Positions 34,674-43,312 of a stretch of 64,000 nucleotides of DNA are shown in pieces. The DNA comes from Pseudomonas sp. A34-9. Its GTDB lineage: Bacteria; Pseudomonadota; Gammaproteobacteria; Pseudomonadales; Pseudomonadaceae. Each line of letters opens with the position of its first letter. Positions within the stretch are counted from its first letter, which is position 1. The notes below the pieces were generated by a model, which saw nothing but the letters and a program-made list of their open reading frames with translations, was not told the origin of the DNA and ran no database searches. The DNA lies in contig NZ_CP119967.1 in the NCBI RefSeq assembly GCF_029543085.1, positions 2,692,501 through 2,756,500 of the forward strand, given 5' to 3'. The position numbers were made by a program, and so were the translations under genes.

Positions 34674-36089
34674 TCACAGACTGCTCGCCAGTTTCCCGCC
34701 CATCATCCGCCGACGGTAAGACGTGTCGCGGTTGGCCAGCCAGAAATACAGCGGTGAGGTCACCAGCAGTCCCACCAGCCAGGACAGATCCGCGCCGTTG
34801 ATGTGTGCCGACACCGGGCCGACGTACAGCGGCGTGTTCATGAACGGGATCTGCACGGCAATGCCGATCGCATAAGCCAGCAAGGCCTGCGGGTTGTAGC
34901 GGCCGTAGATGCCGCCGTCGACCTGGAAGATCGACTGGATGTCGTACTGGCCTTTGTGGATCGCGTAGAAGTCGATCAGGTTGATCGCCGTCCACGGCAC
35001 CAGCACCACCAACAACACCAGCACCATGTCAACGAAGTGGCCGATGAAGTCCTTCGAGGCGCCGACGGCGGCAAAGCAGCAGGCCAGCAGCACGATGACC
35101 GAGATCACCGCGCGGCTCTTGGCGGTGGGGATCCAGCGGTAGGCGAAGGTTTGCACCAGGGTGATCAGCGACAACACCGCACCGTACAAATTGAGAGCGT
35201 TGTGGCTGATCACGCTGAGCAGAAACAGCACCAGCATCAGCGGGCCAATGGAACCTGTGGCGAGTTTGACCGCGTCCATGGTGTCCATGCCCACAGGCGT
35301 CGCCAGCACCGCGACGGCGCCGAAAATGAACGCCAGACTCGAGCCCAGCGCCGAACCCAGATACGTGGTCCAGAACGTCGACGAGACTTTCACGTCGGCC
35401 GGCAAGTAACGCGAATAATCAGACACGTAAGGCGCAAACGCGATCTGCCACAACGCCGCCAACGACACCGTGGCCAGCCAGCCGGACAGGTTGAAGCTGC
35501 CACGGGTGAGGAAGTCATCGGTTTGGATGTGGGTGAAGATATAGCCAAAACCGACGATGATACCGATCCCCAGCACCCAGGTGCCGATGCGATTGAGCAC
35601 GTGAATGAAGCGGTAGCCGATGATGCCGATGATGCCCGAACCGAACGCACCGATGACGATGCCGACCGGTACTGGAACGCTGTCGACCACACCGTGCAGC
35701 GACTTGCCGGCGAGGACGATATTGGAAGCGAAGAAGCCGATGTACATGACGCCGGCGATCAGCACCACCAGCAACGCACCGAGGGAGCCGAACTGCGCGC
35801 GGCTCTGGATCATTTGCGGGATGCCCATTTGCGGGCCTTGTGCCGAGTGCAGCGCCATCAGCACGCCGCCGACCAGATGGCCGACGAGAATCGCGACGAT
35901 GCCCCAGACCAGATTCAAGTGAAACAACTGCACGCCCAGCGCACCGGTGACGATGGGCAACGGCGCGATGTTGCCGCCGAACCAGAGCGTGAACAGATCC
36001 CTGACCTTTCCGTGGCGATCTTCGGGGGGCACGTATCCTATCGTGTGTTTTTCAATCAGCGGAGCGGAGGATGCTGCAGGGGTAGCCAT
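34674..36089 (-). CDS. NCS1 family nucleobase/hydantoin-type permease
   Basis: A 471-residue transporter with about 12 membrane helices. The start at 36089 follows GGAG and gives MATPAASSAPLIEKHTIGYVPPEDRHGK; the frame upstream is spurious. The LFTLWFGGNIAPLPIVTGALGVQ and QMIQSRAQFGSLGALL segments are typical of NCS1 carriers (cytosine, purine, hydantoin and allantoin uptake). It is divergent from a LysR gene that leads to an amidohydrolase/DUF1028/RidA/monooxygenase group, so it probably imports that group's nitrogen-containing substrate. Confidence 0.9.
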   Translation of the reverse strand: MATPAASSAPLIEKHTIGYVPPEDRHGKVRDLFTLWFGGNIAPLPIVTGALGVQLFHLNLVWGIVAILVGHLVGGVLMALHSAQGPQMGIPQMIQSRAQFGSLGALLVVLIAGVMYIGFFASNIVLAGKSLHGVVDSVPVPVGIVIGAFGSGIIGIIGYRFIHVLNRIGTWVLGIGIIVGFGYIFTHIQTDDFLTRGSFNLSGWLATVSLAALWQIAFAPYVSDYSRYLPADVKVSSTFWTTYLGSALGSSLAFIFGAVAVLATPVGMDTMDAVKLATGSIGPLMLVLFLLSVISHNALNLYGAVLSLITLVQTFAYRWIPTAKSRAVISVIVLLACCFAAVGASKDFIGHFVDMVLVLLVVLVPWTAINLIDFYAIHKGQYDIQSIFQVDGGIYGRYNPQALLAYAIGIAVQIPFMNTPLYVGPVSAHINGADLSWLVGLLVTSPLYFWLANRDTSYRRRMMGGKLASSL

Positions 36090-36294
36090 GACGAACTCCA
36101 AGGCAAGGATGAGTACGTGGACGTACTTCGGCAAGCGCCGGCACGGGCGGCGCATTTCTTGTTGAAGTGATCATGTGCAAAGCGTCGCGAGAGATAAATT
36201 AGTAAGTTTGTTGCTTCAGACCTTAAAAAAAATATGCTTCGGCTGGCAGAGCTGTCCGGTATGTTCAAACCCTGATCTGTAGCGCCGTGCTCGT

Positions 36295-36325
36295 TGTAGG
36301 AGCTGCCGAAGGCTGCGATCTTTTG
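36295..36325. repeat. Single REP-like unit
   Basis: TGTAGGAGCTGCCGAAGGCT onwards, the same unit as the inverted pair at 6704-6776, lying only ten bases before the ribosome site of the LysR gene. Confidence 0.75.
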
Positions 36326-36344
36326 ATCTTTTCTGGAGGTGCCC

Positions 36345-37256
36345 ATGGCCGCCTACAACCTGCGCCAGCTCAAATACTTCGTCACCACCGCCGACTGCGG
36401 CAGCGTCGCCGAAGCTTCGCGCAAGCTCTACATCGCGCAACCCTCGGTTTCCACTGCGATCAAGCATCTGGAAGAAAGCTTCGGTGTGCAGCTGTTCATC
36501 CGCCACCACGCTCAAGGCGTGTCGCTGACACCCAGTGGCTCGCGCTTTTATCGCAAGGCGCTGGAGCTGCTGCGGGTGGCCCATGAGTTTGAGCAGAACG
36601 CCCTGGCCGACAATGATGTGGTCGCGGGGCAGATCGATATCGGCTGTTTCGAAACCGTCGCGCCGCTCTATCTACCGCGCCTGATCGCCGGGTTCAAGGC
36701 GCGCTGGCCGGGGGTGGAAATCCGTATTCGTGATGGCGAGCAACAAGAACTGGTGCAGGCCCTGACCGCCGGCAGCATCGACATGGCGATGCTGTTCGAA
36801 CACGACCTGGACAGCACCATTGAAACCACGCCGCTGATGCCGCCGCAGCAGCCTTATGCGTTGCTGCCGGCGAGCCACCGCTTTGCGCAACAGGCGAAAG
36901 TCTCGCTGCATGATCTGGTGCTGGAACCGATGATCCTGCTCGACGTGGTGCCGAGCCGCACCTACTTCGTGAGCATCTTCGAAGAGCGTGGCCTGACGCC
37001 GAACATCGTCTTCAGCTCGCCGTCGATCGAGATGGTCCGCGGTATGGTCGGCAACGGTTTCGGCTTTTCGATTCTGGTGACCAAACCGTTCAGCGACTAC
37101 ACCTACGACGGCCAGCAAGTCGTGTGTGTGCCGCTGGTGGAAGACGTCACCGGTTCGGGATTGTCCGCAGCCTGGCTGCGTCGGGTACAACTGACCAAAC
37201 CGGTGCAGTTGTTTGTCGATCATTGCCGCGAGGAGTTGGCCCGGCTGCACCCGTAA
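36345..37256 (+). CDS. LysR family transcriptional regulator (CbbR/Cbl-like)
   Basis: A 303-residue LysR protein opening with MAAYNLRQLKYFVTTADCGSVAEASRKLYIAQPSVSTAIKHLEESFGVQLFIRHHAQGVSLTPSG. GGAGGT lies four bases before the ATG; GTG at 36339 is an in-frame alternative. The effector domain includes GQIDIGCFETVAPLYLPRLI. It sits between the divergent NCS1 permease and the convergent deacylase gene and is the only regulator in this cluster. Confidence 0.92.
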   Translation: MAAYNLRQLKYFVTTADCGSVAEASRKLYIAQPSVSTAIKHLEESFGVQLFIRHHAQGVSLTPSGSRFYRKALELLRVAHEFEQNALADNDVVAGQIDIGCFETVAPLYLPRLIAGFKARWPGVEIRIRDGEQQELVQALTAGSIDMAMLFEHDLDSTIETTPLMPPQQPYALLPASHRFAQQAKVSLHDLVLEPMILLDVVPSRTYFVSIFEERGLTPNIVFSSPSIEMVRGMVGNGFGFSILVTKPFSDYTYDGQQVVCVPLVEDVTGSGLSAAWLRRVQLTKPVQLFVDHCREELARLHP

Positions 37257-37274
37257 GTGCCGTCGAGCCGCTGT

Positions 37275-38423
37275 TCAGAGGCTGATAAAGCACAGCATCC
37301 GTTGCAGCATGGCATCGCACGCCTGCAGTTGACCGAGGCTGACAAACTCGTCGGGTTTGTGCCCCTGGTCCATGCTCCCGGGACCGCAGACCACCGTGGG
37401 AATGCCCACCGCATCAAACAGTCCACCTTCGGTACCAAACGCTACAGTGCCGAAATCCTTTGAGCCGCAGAAGGCTGAGATCAACTCCGCCGCCTGGCTT
37501 TGCGCATCGGTGGCCAACCCCGGATACGCCGACAAGGCACTGAAACGGATATCACTCTGCGCATTGACCGCTCGCATACGCGGCAACACTTCGCGTTCGG
37601 CGTAGGCTTTCAGTGCTTCGGCGACGAGGGCCGGGTCCTGCGAGGGCAGGGCGCGAATCTCGAAATCGAAACGGCAATCGGCAGGCACGATGTTCAAGGC
37701 CTTGCCGCCGCTGATCACGCCGGTTTGCACCGTGCTGTAGGGCGGATCGAAGCGCGCATCGTGATGCTCCGGCGCTTTCAACTGCTGGCCGAGCCGACCC
37801 AGTTCGCCGATCAGTTCGGCGGCGTACTCAATCGCGTTGACCCCGAGCGGCGCGTACGCCGAATGGCACGGATGGCCCTGCACATCGCAGCGCATCGCCA
37901 GTTTGCCCTTGTGGCCGAGCACCGGTTTCAGTTCGGTCGGCTCGCCGATGATGCACAGCAACGGTTTGATCGGGCGCTGCTGCAAGACCTTGAGCAACGA
38001 GCGCACGCCGAGGCAGCCGACTTCTTCGTCATAAGACAAGGCAATGTGCACCGGCAGGCGCAGCGGCGCTTTAACCAGCGACGGCACCAGGGCCAGCACG
38101 CAGGCGATGTAGCCCTTCATGTCCGCCGTACCACGGCCGAACAGTTTGCCGTCGTGTTCCGTCAGTTCAAATGGCGGCAGCGTCCACGGCTGGCCATCGA
38201 CCGGCACCACATCGGTGTGCCCGGACAGCACGATGCCCGGTTGATCCACCGGGCCGATCGTGGCGAACAGGTTGGCTTTACTGCGCTCGTCGTTGTAAAT
38301 CAGCGCACACGGGATGTCGAAACCTTCGAGGTAATCGCGAACGAATTCGATCAGCTGCAAGTTGGATTCTCGGCTGGTTGTGTCGAACGCCACCAGCGCC
38401 TTGAGCAACTCGACACTGTTCAT
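37275..38423 (-). CDS. M20 family deacylase (ArgE/acetylornithine deacetylase type)
   Basis: A 382-residue zinc hydrolase of the ArgE/DapE group. Metal ligands are visible: SGHTDVVP (His), GRGTADMKGY (Asp), SYDEEVGCLG (the catalytic Glu pair) and GTEGGLFD plus GPGSMDQGHKPDEF near the end. The length matches ArgE. Because it lies in an operon with DUF1028 and RidA genes, I infer a catabolic N-acyl amino acid hydrolase rather than the arginine biosynthesis enzyme. Its start overlaps the stop of the DUF1028 gene (ATGA). Confidence 0.88.
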   Translation of the reverse strand: MNSVELLKALVAFDTTSRESNLQLIEFVRDYLEGFDIPCALIYNDERSKANLFATIGPVDQPGIVLSGHTDVVPVDGQPWTLPPFELTEHDGKLFGRGTADMKGYIACVLALVPSLVKAPLRLPVHIALSYDEEVGCLGVRSLLKVLQQRPIKPLLCIIGEPTELKPVLGHKGKLAMRCDVQGHPCHSAYAPLGVNAIEYAAELIGELGRLGQQLKAPEHHDARFDPPYSTVQTGVISGGKALNIVPADCRFDFEIRALPSQDPALVAEALKAYAEREVLPRMRAVNAQSDIRFSALSAYPGLATDAQSQAAELISAFCGSKDFGTVAFGTEGGLFDAVGIPTVVCGPGSMDQGHKPDEFVSLGQLQACDAMLQRMLCFISL

Positions 38424-39097
38424 CGATCATCCCCGGCGACGCCATAACCCGGTGCCCGGGCCGGATCGAGGGCGCGATCGATGTAGTCCTGAAGCTGCGG
38501 CTCATAGGCATTCCAGAGCTTTTGCAACTGGCCGATCGGGTCCTCATCGGCCCAGTCGACACGCAGGTTGACGATCGGCCAGGTCTGCTCGCCGACCACC
38601 ACGACGGCGGCCGAATGCACCGGGCCGGCTTCACCGCCGAGCGCTTGTGCGGCGTGCAGGGCTTTGAGCAAGCGATCAGCGAGTTGACCTTCGCCGTCCT
38701 CAAAGGCGCTGACCATCGCTTCGATGACCGAACGCCCGGCGAGCATGTTGCCGGCGGCGACGCACTGTTCGCCGGTGACGGCGTTGTGCACGCCGAGGGT
38801 TTGCGCACCGCTGAAATGCGCAGTCTGGCCAAGGTGGTTGATCGCGGTGATCTGGCGGTACTGGCTGTAGCCGTTGCGGGTCAGGACTTTGTCCAGCGCG
38901 TCATCGGGGGCCAGGCCTTGCTCCATCAGCGCAAGGACTTCCGGGCCGAGGGACGGCAGGGTGATGTTCTGGCTCGACACGGCGCCAACACCCGGCAGCA
39001 GCCACGGGCAGCGAGCGCCGACGGCGATGCTGGAGGAACTGATGGCGACACCGAACTGGCCGGTTTCGGCGCAGCGGGCTGTGATTGAAAAGGTCAT
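38420..39097 (-). CDS. DUF1028 family protein
   Basis: A 225-residue protein of the DUF1028 family, an Ntn-hydrolase-like group. It begins MTFSITARCAETGQFGVAISSSSIAVGARCP, the family signature, with AVSSQNITLPSLGPEVLALM after it. AAGGAG stands upstream of the ATG. Function is unproven; such genes often accompany RidA and amidohydrolase genes. It overlaps the deacylase gene by four bases. Confidence 0.88.
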   Translation of the reverse strand: MTFSITARCAETGQFGVAISSSSIAVGARCPWLLPGVGAVSSQNITLPSLGPEVLALMEQGLAPDDALDKVLTRNGYSQYRQITAINHLGQTAHFSGAQTLGVHNAVTGEQCVAAGNMLAGRSVIEAMVSAFEDGEGQLADRLLKALHAAQALGGEAGPVHSAAVVVVGEQTWPIVNLRVDWADEDPIGQLQKLWNAYEPQLQDYIDRALDPARAPGYGVAGDDR

Positions 39098-39126
39098 CTG
39101 ATGAACTCCTTGTGTGTCTGGACTGG

Positions 39127-39202
39127 CCTCTTCGCGAGCAGGCTCGCTCCTACAGGGGAACGCATTTCAAATGTGGGAGCGAGCTTGCTCGCGAAGGCCG
39201 CG
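39127..39202. repeat. REP/BIME inverted repeat inside an operon
   Basis: TTCGCGAGCAGGCTCGCTCC onwards and its inverted copy ending GAGCTTGCTCGCGAA flank a short spacer. It lies between the RidA gene and the DUF1028 gene, which share one direction. Confidence 0.9.
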
Positions 39203-39217
39203 ACTCGGTGTGATGCC

Positions 39218-39634
39218 TTACTCAGGAATCACCGCGATCACATCAATCTCCATCAGCCACTGCGGCTGCCCCAGCGCCGACACCACCAGCCCGGTGGAGA
39301 TCGGGAACACGCCTTTGAGCCACTTGCCCACTTCCCCGTACACCGCTTCGCGATAACGCGGGTCGATCAAGTAAGTGGTGGTTTTGACGATGTGGCTCAT
39401 GTCGCTGCCGGCTTCTTCCAGCAGTTGTTTGACGTTGCGCATCGCTTGTTCGGCCTGCGCACGCGGGTCACCCAGGCCTACCAGATTGCCGTCGAAATCG
39501 GTGCCGACCTGACCGCGCACATACACGGTGTTGCCGGCGCGAACGGCCTGGCACAGGTCGTTGTCCAGCGTCTGGTTCGGGTAGGTGTCTTTGGTGTTGA
39601 ACATGCGGATGCGAGTGTGGGTTGGCTGGCTCAT
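39218..39634 (-). CDS. RidA family protein
   Basis: A 138-residue RidA/YjgF-type protein. The start at 39634 has CAGGAG upstream; longer frames are not conserved in character. The family features are present: YVRGQVGTDFDGNLVG, AQAEQAMRNVKQLLEEAGSDMSHIVKTTTYLIDPRYREAVYGEV. The usual arginine of the active site is seen in the DPRYRE region. RidA proteins hydrolyse reactive enamines and imines formed from amino acids. Here it is likely dedicated to an imine made by the monooxygenase encoded just upstream. Confidence 0.92.
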   Translation of the reverse strand: MSQPTHTRIRMFNTKDTYPNQTLDNDLCQAVRAGNTVYVRGQVGTDFDGNLVGLGDPRAQAEQAMRNVKQLLEEAGSDMSHIVKTTTYLIDPRYREAVYGEVGKWLKGVFPISTGLVVSALGQPQWLMEIDVIAVIPE

Positions 39635-39694
39635 GTGAAACTCCTGAAGAGGGTGTGCCCCGGCGCAATTGGCGCCGGAGCGAAAAAAAGGCAA

Positions 39695-41014
39695 TCAAGC
39701 GTCGACGGTATCGGCGGCTTTGTTGTGGCTGCTCGAATGCAGTGCGGCTTCACGCTGCTCGGCATCGCGGTAGTCCAGATACTTGCGCTGGGTGGCGATG
39801 TGATCGGCAACATGCTTGGCGTCGTGCCACACACCCCAGATAAACGACGAGCCACGGCGCGACTGCCATGGCAGGCCGAGGAAATACACCCCCGGTTCGC
39901 TCGACACACCACGCTGATGCACAGGCTTGCCCTTGTCGTCGAACGCCGCGACCTGCAACCACGAATAATCCACGGCGAACCCGGTGGCCCAGATGATCGA
40001 GGTGACGCCAGCCTTGGCCAGATCCAGATCGACCAACGGATTTTTCACGCACTCAGGGTCCGGATAAGTTTCGCGCGCCTCCGGTTCTTCCGGCAGATCG
40101 AGGCCGTTGCGCTCGATGTAGGCGTCTGCAGCATCCAGCAGCGCCAGATAGTTTTCGTCGCCACGCGTGAGGTTGCCGAGCAGATCCTGCTTGAAGGTCA
40201 CCACGCCGTCATTGAACGACTCGGTGACGCCGACCAGGGTCATGCCGCGATGGGCCAGACCACGGAAATCGATGGTGCGACCGCCATGGGCGCCGCTGAC
40301 TGCGATGGTCACGTGCTCGCGCCCCGGTTTCATCGCTGCCTGATCCCATTCGCCGAGCACGCCCAGCCACCAGCAGAAATCCCGGTTGCGGTAAGCGCGA
40401 GGCGGGCGGTCGTGGGCGCCGACGGACAGGTAAACCTGCTTGCCGGAGCGTTGCAGTTCATCGGCGATCTGCACGCCGGAAGAACCGGCACCGACGACCA
40501 GCACTGCGCCAGCCGGCAATTGCTGCGGGTTACGGTAGTCGGCGGAGTGGATTTGCAGCAGACGTTCGTCTTGCGGAGCAATCGCCGGGATCACCGGTTT
40601 CTGGAACGGGCCAGTCGCGGCGACCACGCGGTTGGCCTCGATCACACCTTCGGAGGTCTCGACGGTGAAACCCGGGCGACCGACATTGCGCACCACGCTT
40701 TTCACGTCAACGCCGGTACGGATCGGCGCATTGAATTTCTTCGCATAGGCTTCGAAATAGTCAGCCACGCGTTCTTTCGGGGCGAAACCGTCGGGATCGA
40801 CGTCATCGAATTCCAGGCCAGGGAAGCGGTCGTGCCACGCCGGGCCGTTGGCAACCAGCGAGTCCCAGCGTCCGGTGCGCCAGCGTTCGGCAATACGATT
40901 GCGCTCCAGCACGAGGTGCGGCACACCGAGTTTGCTCAGGTGCTCGCTCATGGCCACGCCCGCTTGGCCGGCACCCACGATCAGCGTGTCTGTTTTTATT
41001 ATTTCAGGGGTCAT
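39695..41014 (-). CDS. Flavin-containing monooxygenase-like oxidoreductase
   Basis: A 439-residue class B flavoprotein monooxygenase. The FAD site is TLIVGAGQAGVAMSEHL at residue 10, the NADPH site VLVVGAGSSGVQIADEL at about residue 168, and an ATG motif (IIWATGFAVDYSWL) near the end. The LERNRIAERWRTGRWDSL segment is characteristic. It is first in a minus-strand run of monooxygenase, RidA, DUF1028 and M20 deacylase genes. It probably N- or C-hydroxylates the substrate brought in by the NCS1 permease. Confidence 0.88.
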   Translation of the reverse strand: MTPEIIKTDTLIVGAGQAGVAMSEHLSKLGVPHLVLERNRIAERWRTGRWDSLVANGPAWHDRFPGLEFDDVDPDGFAPKERVADYFEAYAKKFNAPIRTGVDVKSVVRNVGRPGFTVETSEGVIEANRVVAATGPFQKPVIPAIAPQDERLLQIHSADYRNPQQLPAGAVLVVGAGSSGVQIADELQRSGKQVYLSVGAHDRPPRAYRNRDFCWWLGVLGEWDQAAMKPGREHVTIAVSGAHGGRTIDFRGLAHRGMTLVGVTESFNDGVVTFKQDLLGNLTRGDENYLALLDAADAYIERNGLDLPEEPEARETYPDPECVKNPLVDLDLAKAGVTSIIWATGFAVDYSWLQVAAFDDKGKPVHQRGVSSEPGVYFLGLPWQSRRGSSFIWGVWHDAKHVADHIATQRKYLDYRDAEQREAALHSSSHNKAADTVDA

Positions 41015-41220
41015 CTCTACATCCTTCCTAGCAAGGCAGTGGGATTCGGGCCGCTGTTGGCTTGTCCGTTTGGCTTGAGGTCAGACTAGGGAGAGGGGGG
41101 GTATCGGTAAAATATTATTAAGCTGGGATGTGAAGATAAAATTCTGATGCAGAGCGGCGAAAGCCTTTAAAAATGCGGGCTGCAGCTCTGGGCGCGGGAA
41201 GGGAGGGGCAAACCTGGCGG

Positions 41221-41487
41221 CTAAATTTCACGCTTGCTGTCAGGCGCTGCCCCAGGACCGGTGAGGAGTTTTTTCGCCGTCTCGGGTTCATCCGGCAATT
41301 GGCCGCTGAGATCCCAGATCTCGAGCATTTTGGCGTATTCGAAAGCGTGGCGCGGGTCGAGTTGTATCCAGCGCTGGAAGTCCTGGCGTACAGCCGGCGG
41401 ACAATCGCCATCGTGCAGACGCATGCACCAATCGGCGGCTTGAACAGTGATGTCTTCGTCCATTGCGTTGAGGTCGGAAGGGGGCAT
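41221..41487 (-). CDS. Stand-alone FecR N-terminal (DUF4880) domain protein
   Basis: An 88-residue protein consisting only of the DUF4880 domain: VQAADWCMRLHDGDCPPAVRQDFQRWIQLDPRHAFEYAKMLEIWDLSG. Full FecR anti-sigma factors are about 320 residues and continue into a membrane helix and a periplasmic domain; here the protein ends shortly after the domain, and no sigma factor or TonB receptor gene is nearby. Start ATG 41487 has AGGAA upstream. It may be a natural single-domain protein or a relic of a lost FecIR pair. Confidence 0.8.
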   Translation of the reverse strand: MPPSDLNAMDEDITVQAADWCMRLHDGDCPPAVRQDFQRWIQLDPRHAFEYAKMLEIWDLSGQLPDEPETAKKLLTGPGAAPDSKREI

Positions 41488-41708
41488 GAGCGGGTTCCTG
41501 TTATCCGTATAACGCACCCTACTAAGTGAACTGGGAAAAAAATGTCAAAACGACGTGATAATTGTCCGGGCGCGTTTGGATGGCAACCGTCACGTACGTC
41601 CGCGCGGGTTGCTTTCATCGGTAAACATTCAAGCGAATGATGGCGCCGCAGTGTTCGGCAATGATGGACAGCCCGGCCGGGACAAACCTGGCTGGGACTG
41701 AGGGTAAC

Positions 41709-41743
41709 AAAAAAGTCCGTCAAACGGCGGCTGACGGACTTTT
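41709..41743 (-). terminator. Rho-independent terminator of the hydrolase gene
   Basis: AAAAGTCCGTCA (41711-41722) pairs with TGACGGACTTTT (41732-41743), with a T run on the minus-strand side, 14 bases after the hydrolase stop. Confidence 0.92.
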
Positions 41744-41756
41744 CAATGCTGAATTT

Positions 41757-42575
41757 TCAGCGTTTGAGAAACGCCAGCAAATCCTCATTCAACGCCTGCG
41801 CATGGGTCACCGCAAAACCATGCGGCGCCCCGGCGTACACCTTCAACTCGGCGCCTTTGATTTGTGCAGCCGCCTGTTTGCCGGTGGTTTCGAACGGCAC
41901 GATCTGATCGCCGTCGCCATGGATCACCAGGGTTGGTACATCAATCTTGGCCATGTCCGGGCGGAAGTCGGTTTCGGAGAACGCGGTGACGCAATCCACG
42001 GTGCCTTTGAGCGAAGCCAGCAGGGCGATGTTCAACGTTTGCGTGAGCACACCCTCGGAGACCTTTTGGCCCTGATTGGTGCCGTAGAACGGCGCGGCGA
42101 AGTCGGCGATGAACTGCGCACGATCCTGCAGCAGGCCGGCCTTGATGCCGTCGAACACCGAGGTGTCGACGCCTTGCGGGAAATCGGCTTTCTTGCCGAA
42201 CAGCGGCGTCACCGCGCCCAGCAACACCAGCCCTGCAACGCGCTCGCTGCCATGCCGGGCGATGTAGCGGCTGACGTCGCCGCCGCCCATGGAGAAGCCC
42301 ACCAGCGTCACGTCGCGCAGGTCCAGGTGATTGATCAGTTGCGCGATGTCATCGGCGAAGGTGTCGTAGTCATAACCAGTCCACGGCTGGTCGGAACGAC
42401 CGAAGCCACGGCGATCAAACGCGATGGTGCGATAGCCACGGCTGCTCAGGTATTCCATCTGGTATTCCCACATGTCGGCATCCAGCGGCCAGCCGTGGCT
42501 GAACAGCACGGGTTTACCGCTGCCCCAATCCTTGTAGTAAATCTCGGTGCCATCTTGCGTGGTGAAGGTGCTCAT
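41757..42575 (-). CDS. Alpha/beta hydrolase, non-haem chloroperoxidase/arylesterase type
   Basis: A 272-residue hydrolase. The start at 42575 has GCAGGAG upstream. The triad is visible: nucleophile Ser in LVGFSMGGGDVSRY at about residue 96, Asp in VIHGDGDQIVPFE, and His in AGAPHGFAVTH; the HGWPLDADMW oxyanion region is also typical. Proteins of this group act as esterases and can show perhydrolase activity. It is divergent from an HxlR regulator. Confidence 0.92.
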   Translation of the reverse strand: MSTFTTQDGTEIYYKDWGSGKPVLFSHGWPLDADMWEYQMEYLSSRGYRTIAFDRRGFGRSDQPWTGYDYDTFADDIAQLINHLDLRDVTLVGFSMGGGDVSRYIARHGSERVAGLVLLGAVTPLFGKKADFPQGVDTSVFDGIKAGLLQDRAQFIADFAAPFYGTNQGQKVSEGVLTQTLNIALLASLKGTVDCVTAFSETDFRPDMAKIDVPTLVIHGDGDQIVPFETTGKQAAAQIKGAELKVYAGAPHGFAVTHAQALNEDLLAFLKR

Positions 42576-42755
42576 GGAAACTCCTGCTTCAGGGTTCGAT
42601 GCCGAAATGGCGGCATTCACTATCAGCGCAAAACGATCCGGCTACTTGTATGCAGGTGCTGGTTTTGCGTCGGCCCGGTCGTGGAACCGCGCCAGAGTTG
42701 TATGATGCAACTCAAAGCCGCCCGGCCGCCGACTGAATCGAGGGAGTACGTTTAC

Positions 42756-43205
42756 GTGAAACGCAAAAGTCTGCAGGGCAATGCCTGCCCGGTCGCCCGC
42801 ACGCTGGACCTGATTGGTGACTGGTGGTCATTGCTGATCATTCGCGACGCGCTGGACGGGATTCGCCGTTTCAATGATTTTCAGAAGAGTCTGGATATCG
42901 CCAAAAACATGCTCAGCGCGCGCCTCAAGGGGCTGGTGGAGCAGGGCATTCTGCAAGCGCTGCCAGCGGCCGATGGCGGCGCTTATAAGGAGTACGTGCT
43001 GACTGAGCGCGGCAAAGCCTTGCAAACCGTGATTGTCGCGCTGTCACAGTGGGGTGGTGAGTTCATGTACGCGCCGGGTGAGCCGGGTTCGGTGATGGTC
43101 GATGCGCAAGATCGGCAACCGATTCGCAAACTGCAATTGATGGCGGCCGATGGGCGTGTGCTGGCGCCTCAGGACGTCGCAACCCGATTGGCTGTTGAGC
43201 ACTGA
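42756..43205 (+). CDS. HxlR family transcriptional regulator
   Basis: A 149-residue regulator starting at GTG 42756 with GGGAG nine bases upstream; an ATG at 42702 would add 18 residues. The core NACPVARTLDLIGDWWSLLIIRDALDGIRRFNDFQKSLDIAKNMLSARLKGLVEQGIL is characteristic. It is divergent from the alpha/beta hydrolase gene and probably controls it. The same frame stays open for more than 1 kb upstream, but that part is the antisense of the hydrolase gene. Confidence 0.9.
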   Translation: MKRKSLQGNACPVARTLDLIGDWWSLLIIRDALDGIRRFNDFQKSLDIAKNMLSARLKGLVEQGILQALPAADGGAYKEYVLTERGKALQTVIVALSQWGGEFMYAPGEPGSVMVDAQDRQPIRKLQLMAADGRVLAPQDVATRLAVEH

Positions 43206-43225
43206 TGAACGGCGACAACATAGGT

Positions 43226-43254
43226 TTGACGTCAAAATGATGGCCATCTAATAT
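43226..43254 (+). promoter_or_regulatory. Repeated sigma70-type promoter with palindromes, copy 1
   Basis: TTGACG, 17-base spacer, TAATAT. The -35 region is in the palindrome TTGACGTCAA and the spacer ends in a second palindrome, GATGGCCATC. The -10 end lies 58 bases before the lipoprotein start at 43313. Confidence 0.8.
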
Positions 43255-43312
43255 CGCGCCACTGTTTTGATGTCGCTGCTCAATTCCTGTCCTCAATAGA
43301 GAAACCTCCTCC

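Noticed and set aside
34803..36170. 455-codon plus-strand frame opposite the NCS1 permease
   Set aside because: Its His/Asp/Gln-rich sequence is the usual antisense of a hydrophobic permease gene.
37275..38423. Assignment of the M20 gene as biosynthetic argE
   Set aside because: The fold and length fit, but its operon with DUF1028 and RidA and no arginine genes points to a catabolic deacylase, so I gave no gene symbol.
39659..39677. CCGGCGC/GCGCCGG hairpin between the monooxygenase and RidA genes as a terminator
   Set aside because: On the transcribed strand the T run comes before, not after, the stem, so it would not stop transcription.
39101..41089. 662-codon plus-strand frame opposite RidA and the monooxygenase
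   Set aside because: It crosses a REP repeat and two well-recognised genes on the other strand.
41637..42755. Upstream extension of the HxlR frame to 522 codons
   Set aside because: This part is antisense to the alpha/beta hydrolase gene; the HxlR domain starts only after 42756.
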